A model generated the notes under the pieces. That model had not been told where the DNA came from. It made no database searches and was given only the letters and a program-made list of their open reading frames with translations. Both the position numbers and the translations under genes were made by a program. From positions 1 to 20,939 of the forward strand of contig DASSUI010000043.1 of the NCBI GenBank assembly GCA_035707105.1: 20,939 nt of DNA, written 5' to 3'. Source of the DNA: JACDAN01 sp035707105 (GTDB lineage Bacteria; Actinomycetota; Thermoleophilia; Gaiellales; Gaiellaceae). Numbering within the stretch: position 1 is the first letter of the stretch; each line of letters starts with the position of its first letter. This document shows, in pieces, positions 13,183 through 20,939 of this stretch.

Positions 13183-13255
13183 CTCTCTCACTTCCTCCCT
13201 GTTTCGAAAATCCGCAGTTTGCGTACGCCTTCCCGGCGGTCCGGACGGCGAAACG

Positions 13256-14782
13256 TCAACGGTGGAGGGCGAGCTCCTCGTCCGCCTGGTCGATCACGAG
13301 CGGGTCGTGCGTGGCGCAGACGATCGTCGTGCCGCGCTCCTCGACCAGCCGTGAGAGGAGTGCGCCGACCTCCTGGGCGTTCGCCGCATCGAGGCGGGCG
13401 GTCGGCTCGTCGGCGAGCAGCAGCTCGGGCCCGGGCGCGACCGCCCGGGCGATAGCGACGCGCTGCCGCTCGCCGAGCGAGAGGCGGGCGACGCGCTGGC
13501 CGGCGAGCTCGGACAGCCCGACCGCAGCGAGCGCACCGTCGGCGTCCCCGTCCGCGCCGCGCACGCCCAACGCGAGCTCGATGTTCTCCCGCGCGGACAG
13601 GAACGGTACGAGGCGCGCGTCCTGGGCGATCACGCCGATCCGCGTCCTGCGCAGCTCGGCCCGGGCCGCGCGGTCGAGGCCCGACACGACCTCGCCGAGC
13701 ACGACGACCTCGCCCTCCGTCGGAAGCTCCAGGCCCGCGAGAAGCGCGAGCAGCGTGCTCTTCCCCGAGCCAGACGGCCCGGTGACCGCCGTGAAACGCC
13801 CCTCCCCCAGCTGCGCGGAGAACCCGGCGAAGACCTCGGCGGTTCGTCTTCCGGCACCGAAGACCTTCGTCACCCCGCGCAGCTCGGCGACGGATCCGCG
13901 CGCCGGCGGCCGCTCGGGACGAGCGCCGTCGGTCGGAAGCTCGGCGACCGTCTCGTCGCCCGCGAGGACGATCTCGCTGCCGACGAGCCTGGCGCGGGCA
14001 CGGGTGACGATCCGGCCGCGGTGGAGGAACTCCTCCGGCAGGCGGATCCAGCCGCCGCGGCCGACCACGATCGACTCGCTCTCGTGCCCGTCCCGGCCGG
14101 TCTCGGCGCTCACCCGGCCGTCTCGGACGTGGACGATCCGGTCTGCGATCGCCACCGAGGCCGGGTCGTGGCTGACGACGATCGCGCTCGCCGACTCCTC
14201 CCGGACGACCTGCTGGATCAGGCGGTACACCTGCGCGGCGTTCTCGGAGTCGAGCTCGGCGGTGGGCTCGTCGGCGAGCAGGAGCCGCGGGTGCCTGCTG
14301 ACCGCGGCGGCCACAGCGACCCGCTGCTGCTCGCCGCCGGAGAGCTCGAACGGGTGCGCCTCGGCCCGGTCCATCAAGCCGACGAACTCGAGCAGGGCGT
14401 CGGCGCGCTCGAGCCGCCGCTCGCGCGGGACGCCGGCGAGGCCGAGCGGAAGCGCGATCAGTTCGCGCGCCGTCAGCTCGGGAGCGAGCGCGGAGCCGTA
14501 GTGCTGGTCGGCGAAGCCGAGGAAGCGGCCGCGGAACTCGTCGAGCCGTGCCCGTCCGAGCCGCCGGAGATCGACGCCGAGGACGTCGACCTTCCCCGCC
14601 GACGGCCGGTCGAAGCCGGCGAGGACGCGGAGCATCGTGCTCTTGCCCGAGCCGCTCGGCCCGAACACGACCACGATCTCCCCCTCGTTCACGGCGAACG
14701 TCAGGCCCTGGAGCGCCGCCGCGCCGCCCTCCTCCGTCGGGTAGACGCGGAAGACATGGTCGAGCTCGACGACCGGCGTCAC
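13256..14782 (-). CDS. ABC transporter ATPase with two fused nucleotide-binding domains (LolD/MacB type)
   Basis: 508 residues in one chain with two complete ATPase units. Unit 1: Walker A GPSGSGKS at 41-48, Q-loop Gln93, signature LSGGEQ 147-152, Walker B LLLADE 167-172, H-loop His205. Unit 2: Walker A GPSGSGKS 335-342, Q-loop Gln387, signature LSLGER 434-439 (Gly replaced at its third position), Walker B LLLADE 454-459, His492. Both match exporters that pair with FtsX-type permeases, which normally use two copies of a half-size ATPase. The start ATG overlaps the permease stop by 4 nt. The altered second signature suggests the two sites are not equivalent. Substrate unknown: lipid, lipoprotein or peptide are usual in this class. 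Confidence 0.93.
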   Translation of the reverse strand: MTPVVELDHVFRVYPTEEGGAAALQGLTFAVNEGEIVVVFGPSGSGKSTMLRVLAGFDRPSAGKVDVLGVDLRRLGRARLDEFRGRFLGFADQHYGSALAPELTARELIALPLGLAGVPRERRLERADALLEFVGLMDRAEAHPFELSGGEQQRVAVAAAVSRHPRLLLADEPTAELDSENAAQVYRLIQQVVREESASAIVVSHDPASVAIADRIVHVRDGRVSAETGRDGHESESIVVGRGGWIRLPEEFLHRGRIVTRARARLVGSEIVLAGDETVAELPTDGARPERPPARGSVAELRGVTKVFGAGRRTAEVFAGFSAQLGEGRFTAVTGPSGSGKSTLLALLAGLELPTEGEVVVLGEVVSGLDRAARAELRRTRIGVIAQDARLVPFLSARENIELALGVRGADGDADGALAAVGLSELAGQRVARLSLGERQRVAIARAVAPGPELLLADEPTARLDAANAQEVGALLSRLVEERGTTIVCATHDPLVIDQADEELALHR

Positions 14783-17700
14783 CGGACCTCTCCCTTTGCG
14801 GGGACGGCGCCGGTGAAGGCGCGCCGTGTCGCCGCGCCGAGGGCGACCGCCAGGGCGACGGCGAAGCAGGCGAGTCCGATCGTGACCTGGAGCCAGGACA
14901 CGTGCAGCTGCAGCGGCGGCATCGGCTCGGCGCGGCCGGCGCCAACCGCGACGAGCTCCGTGATGACCGCCGTGAGCACCGCGCCCGTCACAAGGCCGCC
15001 GAGGACGCCGAAGACGGCGAGGCTGCCGATCCGCAGCATGAGCTGGCGGCGGAGGGACACGGGTGCCATCCCCTGCGCCTCGAGATCGAGGTAGTCGCCG
15101 AGCTCGTCCCGCAGCTCGACGGAGACGACGAGGAGGACGGCGAGGACGGCGAGGACGAGCGCGAGGACGCTCCCCGCGGCCAGCACCGCGACGGTCCCGC
15201 GGGCCAGCGGGTCGTCGCGAAGTTCGGCCTCGACGGCCCGCCGCGAGGTGACGGCGACGGAGACGCCCCTGGCCGCCCGCTCGAGTCCCTCCGCGAGCCC
15301 CGGCGGACCGCTAATCCAGGCCTCGTCCGCGACCGCGGCGCCGGGAGCCGCGCTCGCGACGGCCGTCTCGAGCGCGCCCGCGTCCGCGACGACGAACGGA
15401 CAGCGAAGGGTCGGGAAGAGTGAGGCCCGCGCGACGATCTTGGCGTTTACGCGGGCCGGTCCTATCGAGAGCGGGAGGACACCGCCTTCGCCGGCGCGGT
15501 CGGCGACCTCGTCGCAGGCCACGACCGCGATCGGCCTGCCGTCCGACGCCTGGCGAGGGCGCAGCCGGAAGCCTCGTTCCTGTGTGAGGAGATACCGCAC
15601 ACGTAGCGTCTCCCGCGAAGGCGAGGCGGCCCGCGAGGACTCGGTCGCGAGGACCCACTGCCGGTAGTCCGCCGCCACCGGCCGACGCCCCGCGGTGGTG
15701 GAGACGCTCGGCCGGCCGAACGAGATCGTCCCGACGCTGAAGACGGCCGGGACACCGCCCTCCCCCGCTGCATGGGCGGAGGAGACCGACGCCGCCGACG
15801 GCATCTCGAGCGTGAGGCCCAGAAGGGTTCCGCGGCCCGCCGAGTCGGGGAGCTCCGCTCGGAGGACGCTACGGCCCTCGCGCGCCTCGCCGAGCTCGAG
15901 TACCGCGTACGTGCCGCCCTCGGTGCGGACGTTGGCCGACACGACCACCGTATCCCCACGCACGGTGACCGGCAGGACGAGCGCCTCGGCGCCCGGCGGC
16001 AGGCGCGGGCCGACCGGCGAGAGCGGCTCCGCCGGCGCGATCCGGCGCCCGAGCTCGCTCGGCGAGGCGTCGGCGAAGTCGTCCCTCCACCGGAGCCGTC
16101 CCACGGCGTCGGCGGGGATTCCGAGGACCGCGACCGTCTCGCTGAGATCCAGCGACGGCGCCTCCACTCCGCGACGGATCACCGGGACGCCGTCCCGCGA
16201 CGCATACGCGGCGCCGACCGACAGCTCGCTCCCGACGCCTCCGGTCGCTGCCTTCCGGACGGTGTAGTCGAGCGGGACGGCGTACGACGCTTCGGCCTCC
16301 TCCCCTTCGACGAGCGTCGACCGGTAGGTCGCCGCGAAGACCGCGAGCCCGACGCTGACCACGAGGAACCCGACCGTCACGAGCTGGGTGCCCGGATTCC
16401 GCGCGGCAGAGAGAAGGGCGAGCCGGAGCGACGGGCGCGCGCGCGGCGCCAGCCGCTCGGCGAGGCGGAACACCGGTCCGGTCAGGCGTCCGACGAGGAT
16501 GGCGCCGGCCACGATCACGAAACCGGGAACGAGCAGCAGCACGGCGCCGGTTCCCCGGTCCCGCGCGAGCGTCTCGGCGTCCGTCTCCCCGACGGCGAGG
16601 GCGATGCCGACCGCCAGGAGCGCGAAGACCGCGGCGGCGTCAACGAGCGCGACGCCGCGGCCGCGGACGGACACCGGCTGGGCCCGCATCGTCAGGAAGA
16701 GGAGCAGCACGGCGACGGCCGCGAGGCCGCCGGCGACCGCAAGCCCCGTCGCCGAGAGCACGGTTCGCTCGAGCAGCGCCCCGAGCGGCGTGTCCGTCGC
16801 GGAGGCCAGGGCGGCCGTCGCGAGCACGCCGGCCGCCCAGCCCAGGACGGTGGCCGGCACGACGATCGCCGCGGCCTCGGCGGCCGCGAGCAGGTCGGTC
16901 TGCCAGCGCCTGGCGCCGAACCGCCGCAGGCGTCGCGACGCCGAGAGCGCCCCCGACCGCAGGCTGGCCGCCGCGACGATCGCGAACACGAGGAAGAGCA
17001 CGGCGCACTCACCGCCGACGAGCAGCAGCCTCCTGTAGGCGACATGCGCGTCGAGCGCCACCTCGTCCAGCAGGTCGACCGGCCCGGTCAGCCCGAACCC
17101 GACGGACGCCGCCTGCAGGCGGGTCCGCGCGAGCGTCAGCTCTCGCTCGAGGTCGGCGAGCGTCCACGCCGTCGGCCGGGCCGACCGGAGCGGCGCGGAC
17201 CACGTGTAGCTCCGGAAGGCCGAGGCGAATGCCGGCAGCCGGTCCGCGCCCGCAACCCCCTCGGCGACCATCGGCCGAACACGGCCGCTGAGCGTCCCCA
17301 GCAGGCGTCGCTCGGTCGCCCGGCTGCGTGGCGCGACGACGCCGACGACGGGGAACCCCGGGACGTCGGCCGGTGGGCGACCGGCAACGGCGACCGTCTC
17401 GCAGCGACCGGGCTCGCACGGGCGCGGGAGCCGTCCGCTCCTGAGCACGAACCACCCGCCGAGCCCGTCGGCGGCGGACAGGCGGACGTTCCGTCCGCCG
17501 AGGCGGGTGTCGCGGTAGACGAGCGTCCGCGCGTCCGGCTGCAGACCGGCGGAGTCGAACGTGTCCCGCGCACGCCGGTCGAGCTCGCCGAGTCGCTCCG
17601 ACGGTGAGGCGGCGAGGCCGATCCACGAGATCTCCACGTCGCGGGATCCCGGCGGCAACTCGTCGATCGCGTCCGCGACGGCGCGGTTCTCGACGACCGC

Positions 17701-17880
17701 GCCCGCTGCGAAGGCGACGGCGAGCGCGCACGACGCCAGCGCAGCGCCGAGGCCCGCGATCCACACCGCCCTCCGCGCTGCCGCCACCCGTCGGGCTGCG
17801 AGTCGAACGGGAAACCATGCGCGCCGCCCGAGCGAGCGCTGCTCGGGAGCAGGTTCGTGCCTAGCCATCCTGCAGGCCAT
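14779..17880 (-). CDS. FtsX/MacB-type ABC transporter permease (large, fused)
   Basis: 1033 residues from ATG 17880, or 1029 from ATG 17868 (no convincing ribosome site for either). TM1 is at about 38-63; a large outer domain follows (about 64-270, with DARTLVYRDTRLGG and RAWTLADLER-like segments), then a hydrophobic FtsX block (about 275-360, VGGECAVLFLVFAIVAAASL), further TM helices to about 540, a second outer domain, and a C-terminal FtsX block (about 890-1020, VLAVLLVVSVELRDELGDYL, then LEAQGMAPVSLRRQLMLRIG). This is the duplicated ~1000-residue permease layout, so one permease and one two-domain ATPase make a whole transporter. It is first in the leftward operon. Confidence 0.9.
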   Translation of the reverse strand: MACRMARHEPAPEQRSLGRRAWFPVRLAARRVAAARRAVWIAGLGAALASCALAVAFAAGAVVENRAVADAIDELPPGSRDVEISWIGLAASPSERLGELDRRARDTFDSAGLQPDARTLVYRDTRLGGRNVRLSAADGLGGWFVLRSGRLPRPCEPGRCETVAVAGRPPADVPGFPVVGVVAPRSRATERRLLGTLSGRVRPMVAEGVAGADRLPAFASAFRSYTWSAPLRSARPTAWTLADLERELTLARTRLQAASVGFGLTGPVDLLDEVALDAHVAYRRLLLVGGECAVLFLVFAIVAAASLRSGALSASRRLRRFGARRWQTDLLAAAEAAAIVVPATVLGWAAGVLATAALASATDTPLGALLERTVLSATGLAVAGGLAAVAVLLLFLTMRAQPVSVRGRGVALVDAAAVFALLAVGIALAVGETDAETLARDRGTGAVLLLVPGFVIVAGAILVGRLTGPVFRLAERLAPRARPSLRLALLSAARNPGTQLVTVGFLVVSVGLAVFAATYRSTLVEGEEAEASYAVPLDYTVRKAATGGVGSELSVGAAYASRDGVPVIRRGVEAPSLDLSETVAVLGIPADAVGRLRWRDDFADASPSELGRRIAPAEPLSPVGPRLPPGAEALVLPVTVRGDTVVVSANVRTEGGTYAVLELGEAREGRSVLRAELPDSAGRGTLLGLTLEMPSAASVSSAHAAGEGGVPAVFSVGTISFGRPSVSTTAGRRPVAADYRQWVLATESSRAASPSRETLRVRYLLTQERGFRLRPRQASDGRPIAVVACDEVADRAGEGGVLPLSIGPARVNAKIVARASLFPTLRCPFVVADAGALETAVASAAPGAAVADEAWISGPPGLAEGLERAARGVSVAVTSRRAVEAELRDDPLARGTVAVLAAGSVLALVLAVLAVLLVVSVELRDELGDYLDLEAQGMAPVSLRRQLMLRIGSLAVFGVLGGLVTGAVLTAVITELVAVGAGRAEPMPPLQLHVSWLQVTIGLACFAVALAVALGAATRRAFTGAVPAKGEVR

Positions 17881-17985
17881 TTCACCGGAAAGCGCGGCTC
17901 CCGCCGCGGCCGAACACGCGCGTCCGCGTGCTCGGCGCGGCGGTCGAGCGGCTCCGCCCGCCCGGTTCGTCGTAGAGTCGCACGG

Positions 17986-18198
17986 ATGCTCCTGAAGCTC
18001 ATCCTCGCCGCCGTCGTCGTGCTGTTCCTGATCCTCTGGGTCCGGGCCGTGTTCGATCTCTTCGGGCGGCGGCCGGACCTGTCAGGCGCCGGCAAGGCTG
18101 CATGGGCGATCGGCATGCTGCTCGCGCCGTTCGTCGGGCTGCTGATCTACACGATGCTGCGGCCGGCCGACTCGCAGATCGCCCAGCGAGCGCGCTAG
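17986..18198 (+). CDS. Small two-TM protein of PLDc_N type
   Basis: 70 residues from ATG 17986. Two hydrophobic helices: LKLILAAVVVLFLILWVRAV and AAWAIGMLLAPFVGLLIYTM. The polar turn VFDLFGRRPDLSGAGKAAW followed by IGMLLAPFVGLLIY and R is the pattern of the phospholipase D nuclease N-terminal (PLDc_N) membrane hairpin, which is common as a stand-alone small actinobacterial membrane protein and has no catalytic residues. The gene is divergent from the ABC permease gene (about 105 bp apart). Role unknown. Confidence 0.75.
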   Translation: MLLKLILAAVVVLFLILWVRAVFDLFGRRPDLSGAGKAAWAIGMLLAPFVGLLIYTMLRPADSQIAQRAR

Positions 18199-18202
18199 CC
18201 CG

Positions 18203-18631
18203 CTACGGCAGGAGCTGGACCGTGACCTGGATCACCCGGCCGTGGCCGAACACGAAGTCCGTGACCCGCGTCCGCGGCGCCCCCGTCCCCAGCCGGCAGC
18301 GGCGGAAGGCCCCGGCCTGTCCACAGGTGGCCTGCGGATACGCCGCCCGCACCTCCGACTCGCTCGAGTCGACGCCGAGCCCGTTCGCGAGCCGCTCGGT
18401 GCTGCGCGTCGTCGTCACCTCGACGACCCGGCGGCCGCGGAAGCCGACCCACACCCTCGCGTAGTACCAGCGGGTGCGGCTCTTCCCGACCGGACGGCCG
18501 AGCTTCGCGTAGACCTGCGTCGGGGTCATGCCGAGCGTGATGCCCGACATGCCGCGGGCCGGCTTGATCGTGGCTTGGGCGGCGGCCGCGAGGGTCAGGG
18601 CGGCCAGCGCCGTTACGGCGAGGCAGCGCAT
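18203..18631 (-). CDS. Secreted small protein, BamE/SmpA-like repeats
   Basis: 142 residues from ATG 18631, chosen because it begins a clean Sec signal peptide (RCLAVTALAALTLAAAAQA, cleaved after about residue 20); the frame is open to 18667. The mature part carries GMSGITLGMTPTQVYAKLGR and a second related unit DSSESEVRAAYPQATCG. The GM(T)PxxVxxxLGxP pattern is that of BamE/SmpA-like small domains, found in many secreted actinobacterial proteins. Two Cys follow (TCGQAGAFRRC), likely a disulfide. The gene converges on the PLDc_N-like gene with 4 bp between. Function unknown. Confidence 0.7.
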   Translation of the reverse strand: MRCLAVTALAALTLAAAAQATIKPARGMSGITLGMTPTQVYAKLGRPVGKSRTRWYYARVWVGFRGRRVVEVTTTRSTERLANGLGVDSSESEVRAAYPQATCGQAGAFRRCRLGTGAPRTRVTDFVFGHGRVIQVTVQLLP

Positions 18632-18670
18632 GTCGTGCTGATCGGCGCGACCCGCGCCGAAGCACATCCC

Positions 18671-18901
18671 TCAGTCGAGAAGCTCGGCCCCCGAGCCCGG
18701 ATGCACGGCCTCCCAGACGCGGAGGTAGAGCGCGACCTCCATGCGGGCCTGGTCGGTGTCGTAGGCCCTCGGAACCTCGACTGCGACGGCGATGCCCTCG
18801 GCGTGCGCCTCCACCTGACCGACGTCGGCGATGCAGTCGGCACGCCGAAGAAACGTCACGAACTCGTCCGCAAGACCCGGGTCACTGAGCCGCACGTGCA
18901 T
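18671..18901 (-). CDS. Small conserved-looking hypothetical protein
   Basis: 76 residues from ATG 18901. Sequence: HVRLSDPGLADEFVTFLRRA, then CIADVGQVEAHAEGIAVAVE and a helix ARMEVALYLRVWEAVHPGSG, ending AELLD. The strand-helix-strand-helix order and acidic composition suggest a small alpha/beta protein; I recall similar uncharacterised proteins in actinobacteria but cannot name a family. It is divergent from the carboxylase operon, with the palindrome 18940-18956 in the shared upstream region. Confidence 0.7.
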   Translation of the reverse strand: MHVRLSDPGLADEFVTFLRRADCIADVGQVEAHAEGIAVAVEVPRAYDTDQARMEVALYLRVWEAVHPGSGAELLD

Positions 18902-18939
18902 CCCCTCACTGTTCTAGACGTTCGCGCCTCCGACAAGTC

Positions 18940-18956
18940 CGGACCTTTCCGGTCCG
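18940..18956. promoter_or_regulatory. Palindrome in the divergent promoter region of the carboxylase operon
   Basis: CGGACC (18940-18945) and GGTCCG (18951-18956) form a perfect 6-bp inverted repeat around TTTCC, 22 bp before the GTG start of the carboxylase gene. It could be an operator for a regulator, perhaps of the TetR type usual for such operons, or a leader hairpin. Confidence 0.45.
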
Positions 18957-18978
18957 ACCACATGGCTAGGCTCCACGT

Positions 18979-20538
18979 GTGGCGCTGCTGACGTCGCAAG
19001 TGGAACGCGACTCCGAGGCCTTCGTGCAGCGCCGCGAGCGGATGGAGGCACTTGTCGCCGAGCTGCGCGAGCGGACGCAACGGGTGGCGCAGGGCGGCGG
19101 CGAGAGGGCCGTCGAGCGGCACCGGTCGCGGGGGAAGATGACCGCGCGGGAGCGGGTCGACCGGCTCGTCGACCCCGGAACCGCGTTCCTCGAACTCAGC
19201 GCCCTCGCCGCCTGGGACCTCTACGACGGACAGGCGCCGTCGGCCGGGATCGTGACGGGGATCGGCGTCGTCGAGGGCCAGGAATGCGTGATCGTCGCGA
19301 ACGACGCGACCGTGAAGGGCGGCACGTACTTCCCAATGACGGTCAAGAAGCACCTGCGGGCCCAGGAGATCGCGGACCAGAACGAGCTGCCGTGCATCTA
19401 CCTCGTCGACTCGGGGGGAGCCTTCCTCCCGCTCCAGGACGAGGTGTTCCCGGACCGGGACCACTTCGGGCGGATCTTCTTCAACCAGGCGCGGATGTCG
19501 TCGAAGGGCATCCCCCAGATCGCCGCGGTCATGGGGTCGTGTACGGCCGGCGGCGCCTATGTGCCGGCGATGAGCGACGAGACGGTCATCGTCCGCGGCA
19601 CGGGGACGATCTTCATCGGCGGGCCGCCGCTCGTGAAGGCGGCGACCGGCCAGGAGGTCACAGCCGAGGAGCTCGGCGGTGCCGACGTGCACACGCGGAG
19701 GTCCGGCGTGGCCGACCACTACGCGACGAGCGACGAGCACGCGCTGGCCATCGTCCGCTCCGTCGTCCGGCACCTGCACCGACGGAAGGAGATCCCCTGG
19801 GACGTCGCGCCGCCCGAGGAGCCCGTCGCGGATCCGTCCGAGCTCTACGGGCTCATCCCGGAGGACTACCGCCAGCAGGTCGATCCGCGCGAGCTGATCG
19901 CCCGCATCGTCGACGGCAGCCGGTTCCACGAGTTCAAGGAGAACTACGGCGAGACCCTCGTGTGCGGCTTCGCCCGCATCGAGGGGTTCCCGGTCGGGAT
20001 CCTCGCGAACAACGGCGTCCTCTTCGCGGAGTCGTCCCAGAAGGGCGCGCACTTCATCGAGCTCGCCGCGGAGCGGCGGATCCCGCTCGTCTACATGCAG
20101 AACATCACCGGGTTCATGGTCGGCACGGAGTACGAGACCGGCGGCATCGCGCGCGACGGCGCGAAGCTCGTGATGGCGACGGCCTGCGCGGAGGTGCCCA
20201 AGTTCACGGTGGTCACCGGCGGGTCGTTCGGCGCCGGCAACTACGCGATGTGCGGCCGCGCGTACGGTCCGCGGCAGCTCTGGATGTGGCCCAACGCCCG
20301 CATCTCGGTCATGGGAGGCGAGCAGGCGGCCATGGTCCTCACGATGGTCGGCGACGCGGACCCGGACGAGATCCGCGCGAAGTACGAGGCCGAGGGCAAC
20401 CCGTACCACTCCACCGCACGGCTCTGGGACGACGGGATCATCGACCCGCTCGACACGCGGCGCGTGCTGGCGCTCGGGATCTCGGCGGCGCTGAACGCGC
20501 CGATCCCCGAGAGCCGGTATGGCATCTTTCGGATGTAG
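18979..20538 (+). CDS. mccB: Acyl-CoA carboxylase beta subunit, methylcrotonyl-CoA carboxylase type
   Basis: 519 residues from GTG 18979. It transfers CO2 from carboxybiotin to an acyl-CoA, most likely 3-methylcrotonyl-CoA in leucine breakdown (geranyl- or other acyl-CoA cannot be excluded). Two crotonase-fold halves are visible: the N-terminal half with GGAFLPLQDEVFPDRDHFGR (147-166) and the oxyanion loop GSCTAGGAY (186-194); the C-terminal half with ILANNGVLFAESSQKGAHFI (341-360), NITGFMVGTEYE (375-386) and GGSFGAGNYAM (414-424). The end ESRYGIFRM is like that of known MccB proteins, and the length is normal. It starts a + strand operon followed by a cupin gene; the biotin-bearing alpha subunit is not in the window. 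No strong ribosome site was seen before the GTG. Confidence 0.92.
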   Translation: MALLTSQVERDSEAFVQRRERMEALVAELRERTQRVAQGGGERAVERHRSRGKMTARERVDRLVDPGTAFLELSALAAWDLYDGQAPSAGIVTGIGVVEGQECVIVANDATVKGGTYFPMTVKKHLRAQEIADQNELPCIYLVDSGGAFLPLQDEVFPDRDHFGRIFFNQARMSSKGIPQIAAVMGSCTAGGAYVPAMSDETVIVRGTGTIFIGGPPLVKAATGQEVTAEELGGADVHTRRSGVADHYATSDEHALAIVRSVVRHLHRRKEIPWDVAPPEEPVADPSELYGLIPEDYRQQVDPRELIARIVDGSRFHEFKENYGETLVCGFARIEGFPVGILANNGVLFAESSQKGAHFIELAAERRIPLVYMQNITGFMVGTEYETGGIARDGAKLVMATACAEVPKFTVVTGGSFGAGNYAMCGRAYGPRQLWMWPNARISVMGGEQAAMVLTMVGDADPDEIRAKYEAEGNPYHSTARLWDDGIIDPLDTRRVLALGISAALNAPIPESRYGIFRM

Positions 20539-20897
20539 TGGGATATACGTTCGTCGATGTCGACTCGCTCGAGGGCGAAGGCCCCGGGGGGATGGTTCGG
20601 AAGACGCGCAGGGCGACGGGTGCCCGCGCGTTCGGCTTCAACTACTTCACGATCCCTCCGGGGGTCGTGGGACGCGAGCACGCGCACGCCGAGGAAAACC
20701 AGGAGGAGGTCTACTTCGTCGTCAGAGGCGGCGGGACGATGCGCATCGACGGCGACGAGATCGAGCTCCGGCCCGGGCGGTTCGTGCGCGTCGATCCGGA
20801 GTCCACGCGGGTCCCGATCGCCGGCGACGAGGGCCTGGAGCTCGTGACGTTCGGCGCGCCGCTCGAAGGCGGCTACACGCCCCCCGACTGGGGTTAG
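20538..20897 (+). CDS. Cupin-domain protein in the carboxylase operon
   Basis: 119 residues from GTG 20538, which overlaps the last base of the preceding TAG stop (TAGTG), so translation is coupled. The cupin core is clear: GVVGREHAHAEENQEEVYFV (43-62) gives His48, His50 and Glu55/56 of motif 1, then RGGGTMRIDGDEIELRPGRF, with Arg84 or Val where the second-motif His usually lies. It may be a single-domain metal-binding protein with a role in acyl-CoA catabolism or a binding/regulatory subunit; this is inferred only from operon position. Confidence 0.85.
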   Translation: MGYTFVDVDSLEGEGPGGMVRKTRRATGARAFGFNYFTIPPGVVGREHAHAEENQEEVYFVVRGGGTMRIDGDEIELRPGRFVRVDPESTRVPIAGDEGLELVTFGAPLEGGYTPPDWG

Positions 20898-20906
20898 CCT
20901 CCCCAC

Positions 20907-20939
20907 ATGCACATCATCGAACTGACCGAGGAGGAGCTG
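20907..20939 (+). CDS. Start of a further operon gene (cut by right edge)
   Basis: ATG 20907 opens a frame of 11 codons to the window end (MHIIELTEEEL), 9 bp after the cupin stop. The opening is reminiscent of acyl-CoA dehydrogenases (ELTEE), which would suit a methylcrotonyl-CoA operon, but 11 residues cannot establish this. Confidence 0.4.
   Translation, partial: MHIIELTEEEL

Noticed and set aside
13188..14945. 585-aa minus-strand ORF overlapping the ABC ATPase gene
   Set aside because: Alternative frame made of Arg/Ala/Gly; the true frame carries two sets of ATPase motifs.
18856..20409. 517-aa minus-strand ORF opposite the carboxylase gene
   Set aside because: Antisense shadow of a strongly supported family; Arg/Asp/His-rich composition typical of such frames.
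1..20939. tRNA or rRNA genes
   Set aside because: I looked for cloverleaf-like and conserved rRNA segments and saw none; hairpins found are explained by terminators or the array repeat.

Overview
The window is high-GC DNA. Frequent GTG starts, 4-nt gene overlaps, ECF sigma/anti-sigma pairs and the type of acyl-CoA carboxylase all fit an Actinomycetota chromosome, perhaps Thermoleophilia-like. That placement is inferred from style only; no rRNA or other marker gene is present.

Region 1 (1-1294) holds a cupin-TPR gene running off the left edge, a 395-nt stretch with no convincing gene, and a small ABM-fold monooxygenase-like gene. Region 2 (1295-11117) is the striking part. A 28-bp sequence (first half TGGGCCAGCGTTCGGG, last part TCMCCCGA, joined by AATG) occurs 17 times, plus one decayed copy. 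All copies are in the same orientation on the + strand and all are intergenic. Between successive copies lies almost always one small gene: cupin, single-TM protein, two GNATs, PASTA protein, 3-TM protein, short soluble protein, TPR-like protein, lipoprotein, frameshifted membrane protein, orphan, DUF4279-like protein, three more orphans, an ECF sigma/anti-sigma operon and another lipoprotein. The genes point either way while the repeat never flips. This layout resembles an integron cassette array, but the repeat does not match a classical attC site and no recombinase gene is visible. I regard it as the candidate undescribed system: a gene-cassette array bounded by a short, structured, unidirectional site.

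Region 3 (11212-12629) carries a second ECF sigma/anti-sigma-like pair, divergent from and related in design to the pair inside the array. It is followed by a hairpin-rich intergenic stretch with a terminator between convergent genes. Region 4 (12796-17880, minus strand) has a small membrane-associated protein gene, then an ABC exporter operon of the MacB/FtsX type in reverse order on the + axis: a 1033-aa permease gene overlapping by 4 nt a gene for a single polypeptide with two ATPase domains. Region 5 (17986-18901) has three small genes: a two-TM PLDc_N-like protein, a secreted protein and a 76-aa protein. Region 6 (18979-20939) is a + strand catabolic operon: a methylcrotonyl-CoA-carboxylase-type beta subunit, a 1-nt-overlapping cupin, and the start of a third gene cut by the window edge.

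The genes of regions 4-6 look like ordinary chromosomal operons. The array in region 2 has mostly unrelated, very short, poorly known cargo and looks less GC-rich by eye, which suggests accumulation by transfer. No tRNA, rRNA or CRISPR array was recognised.
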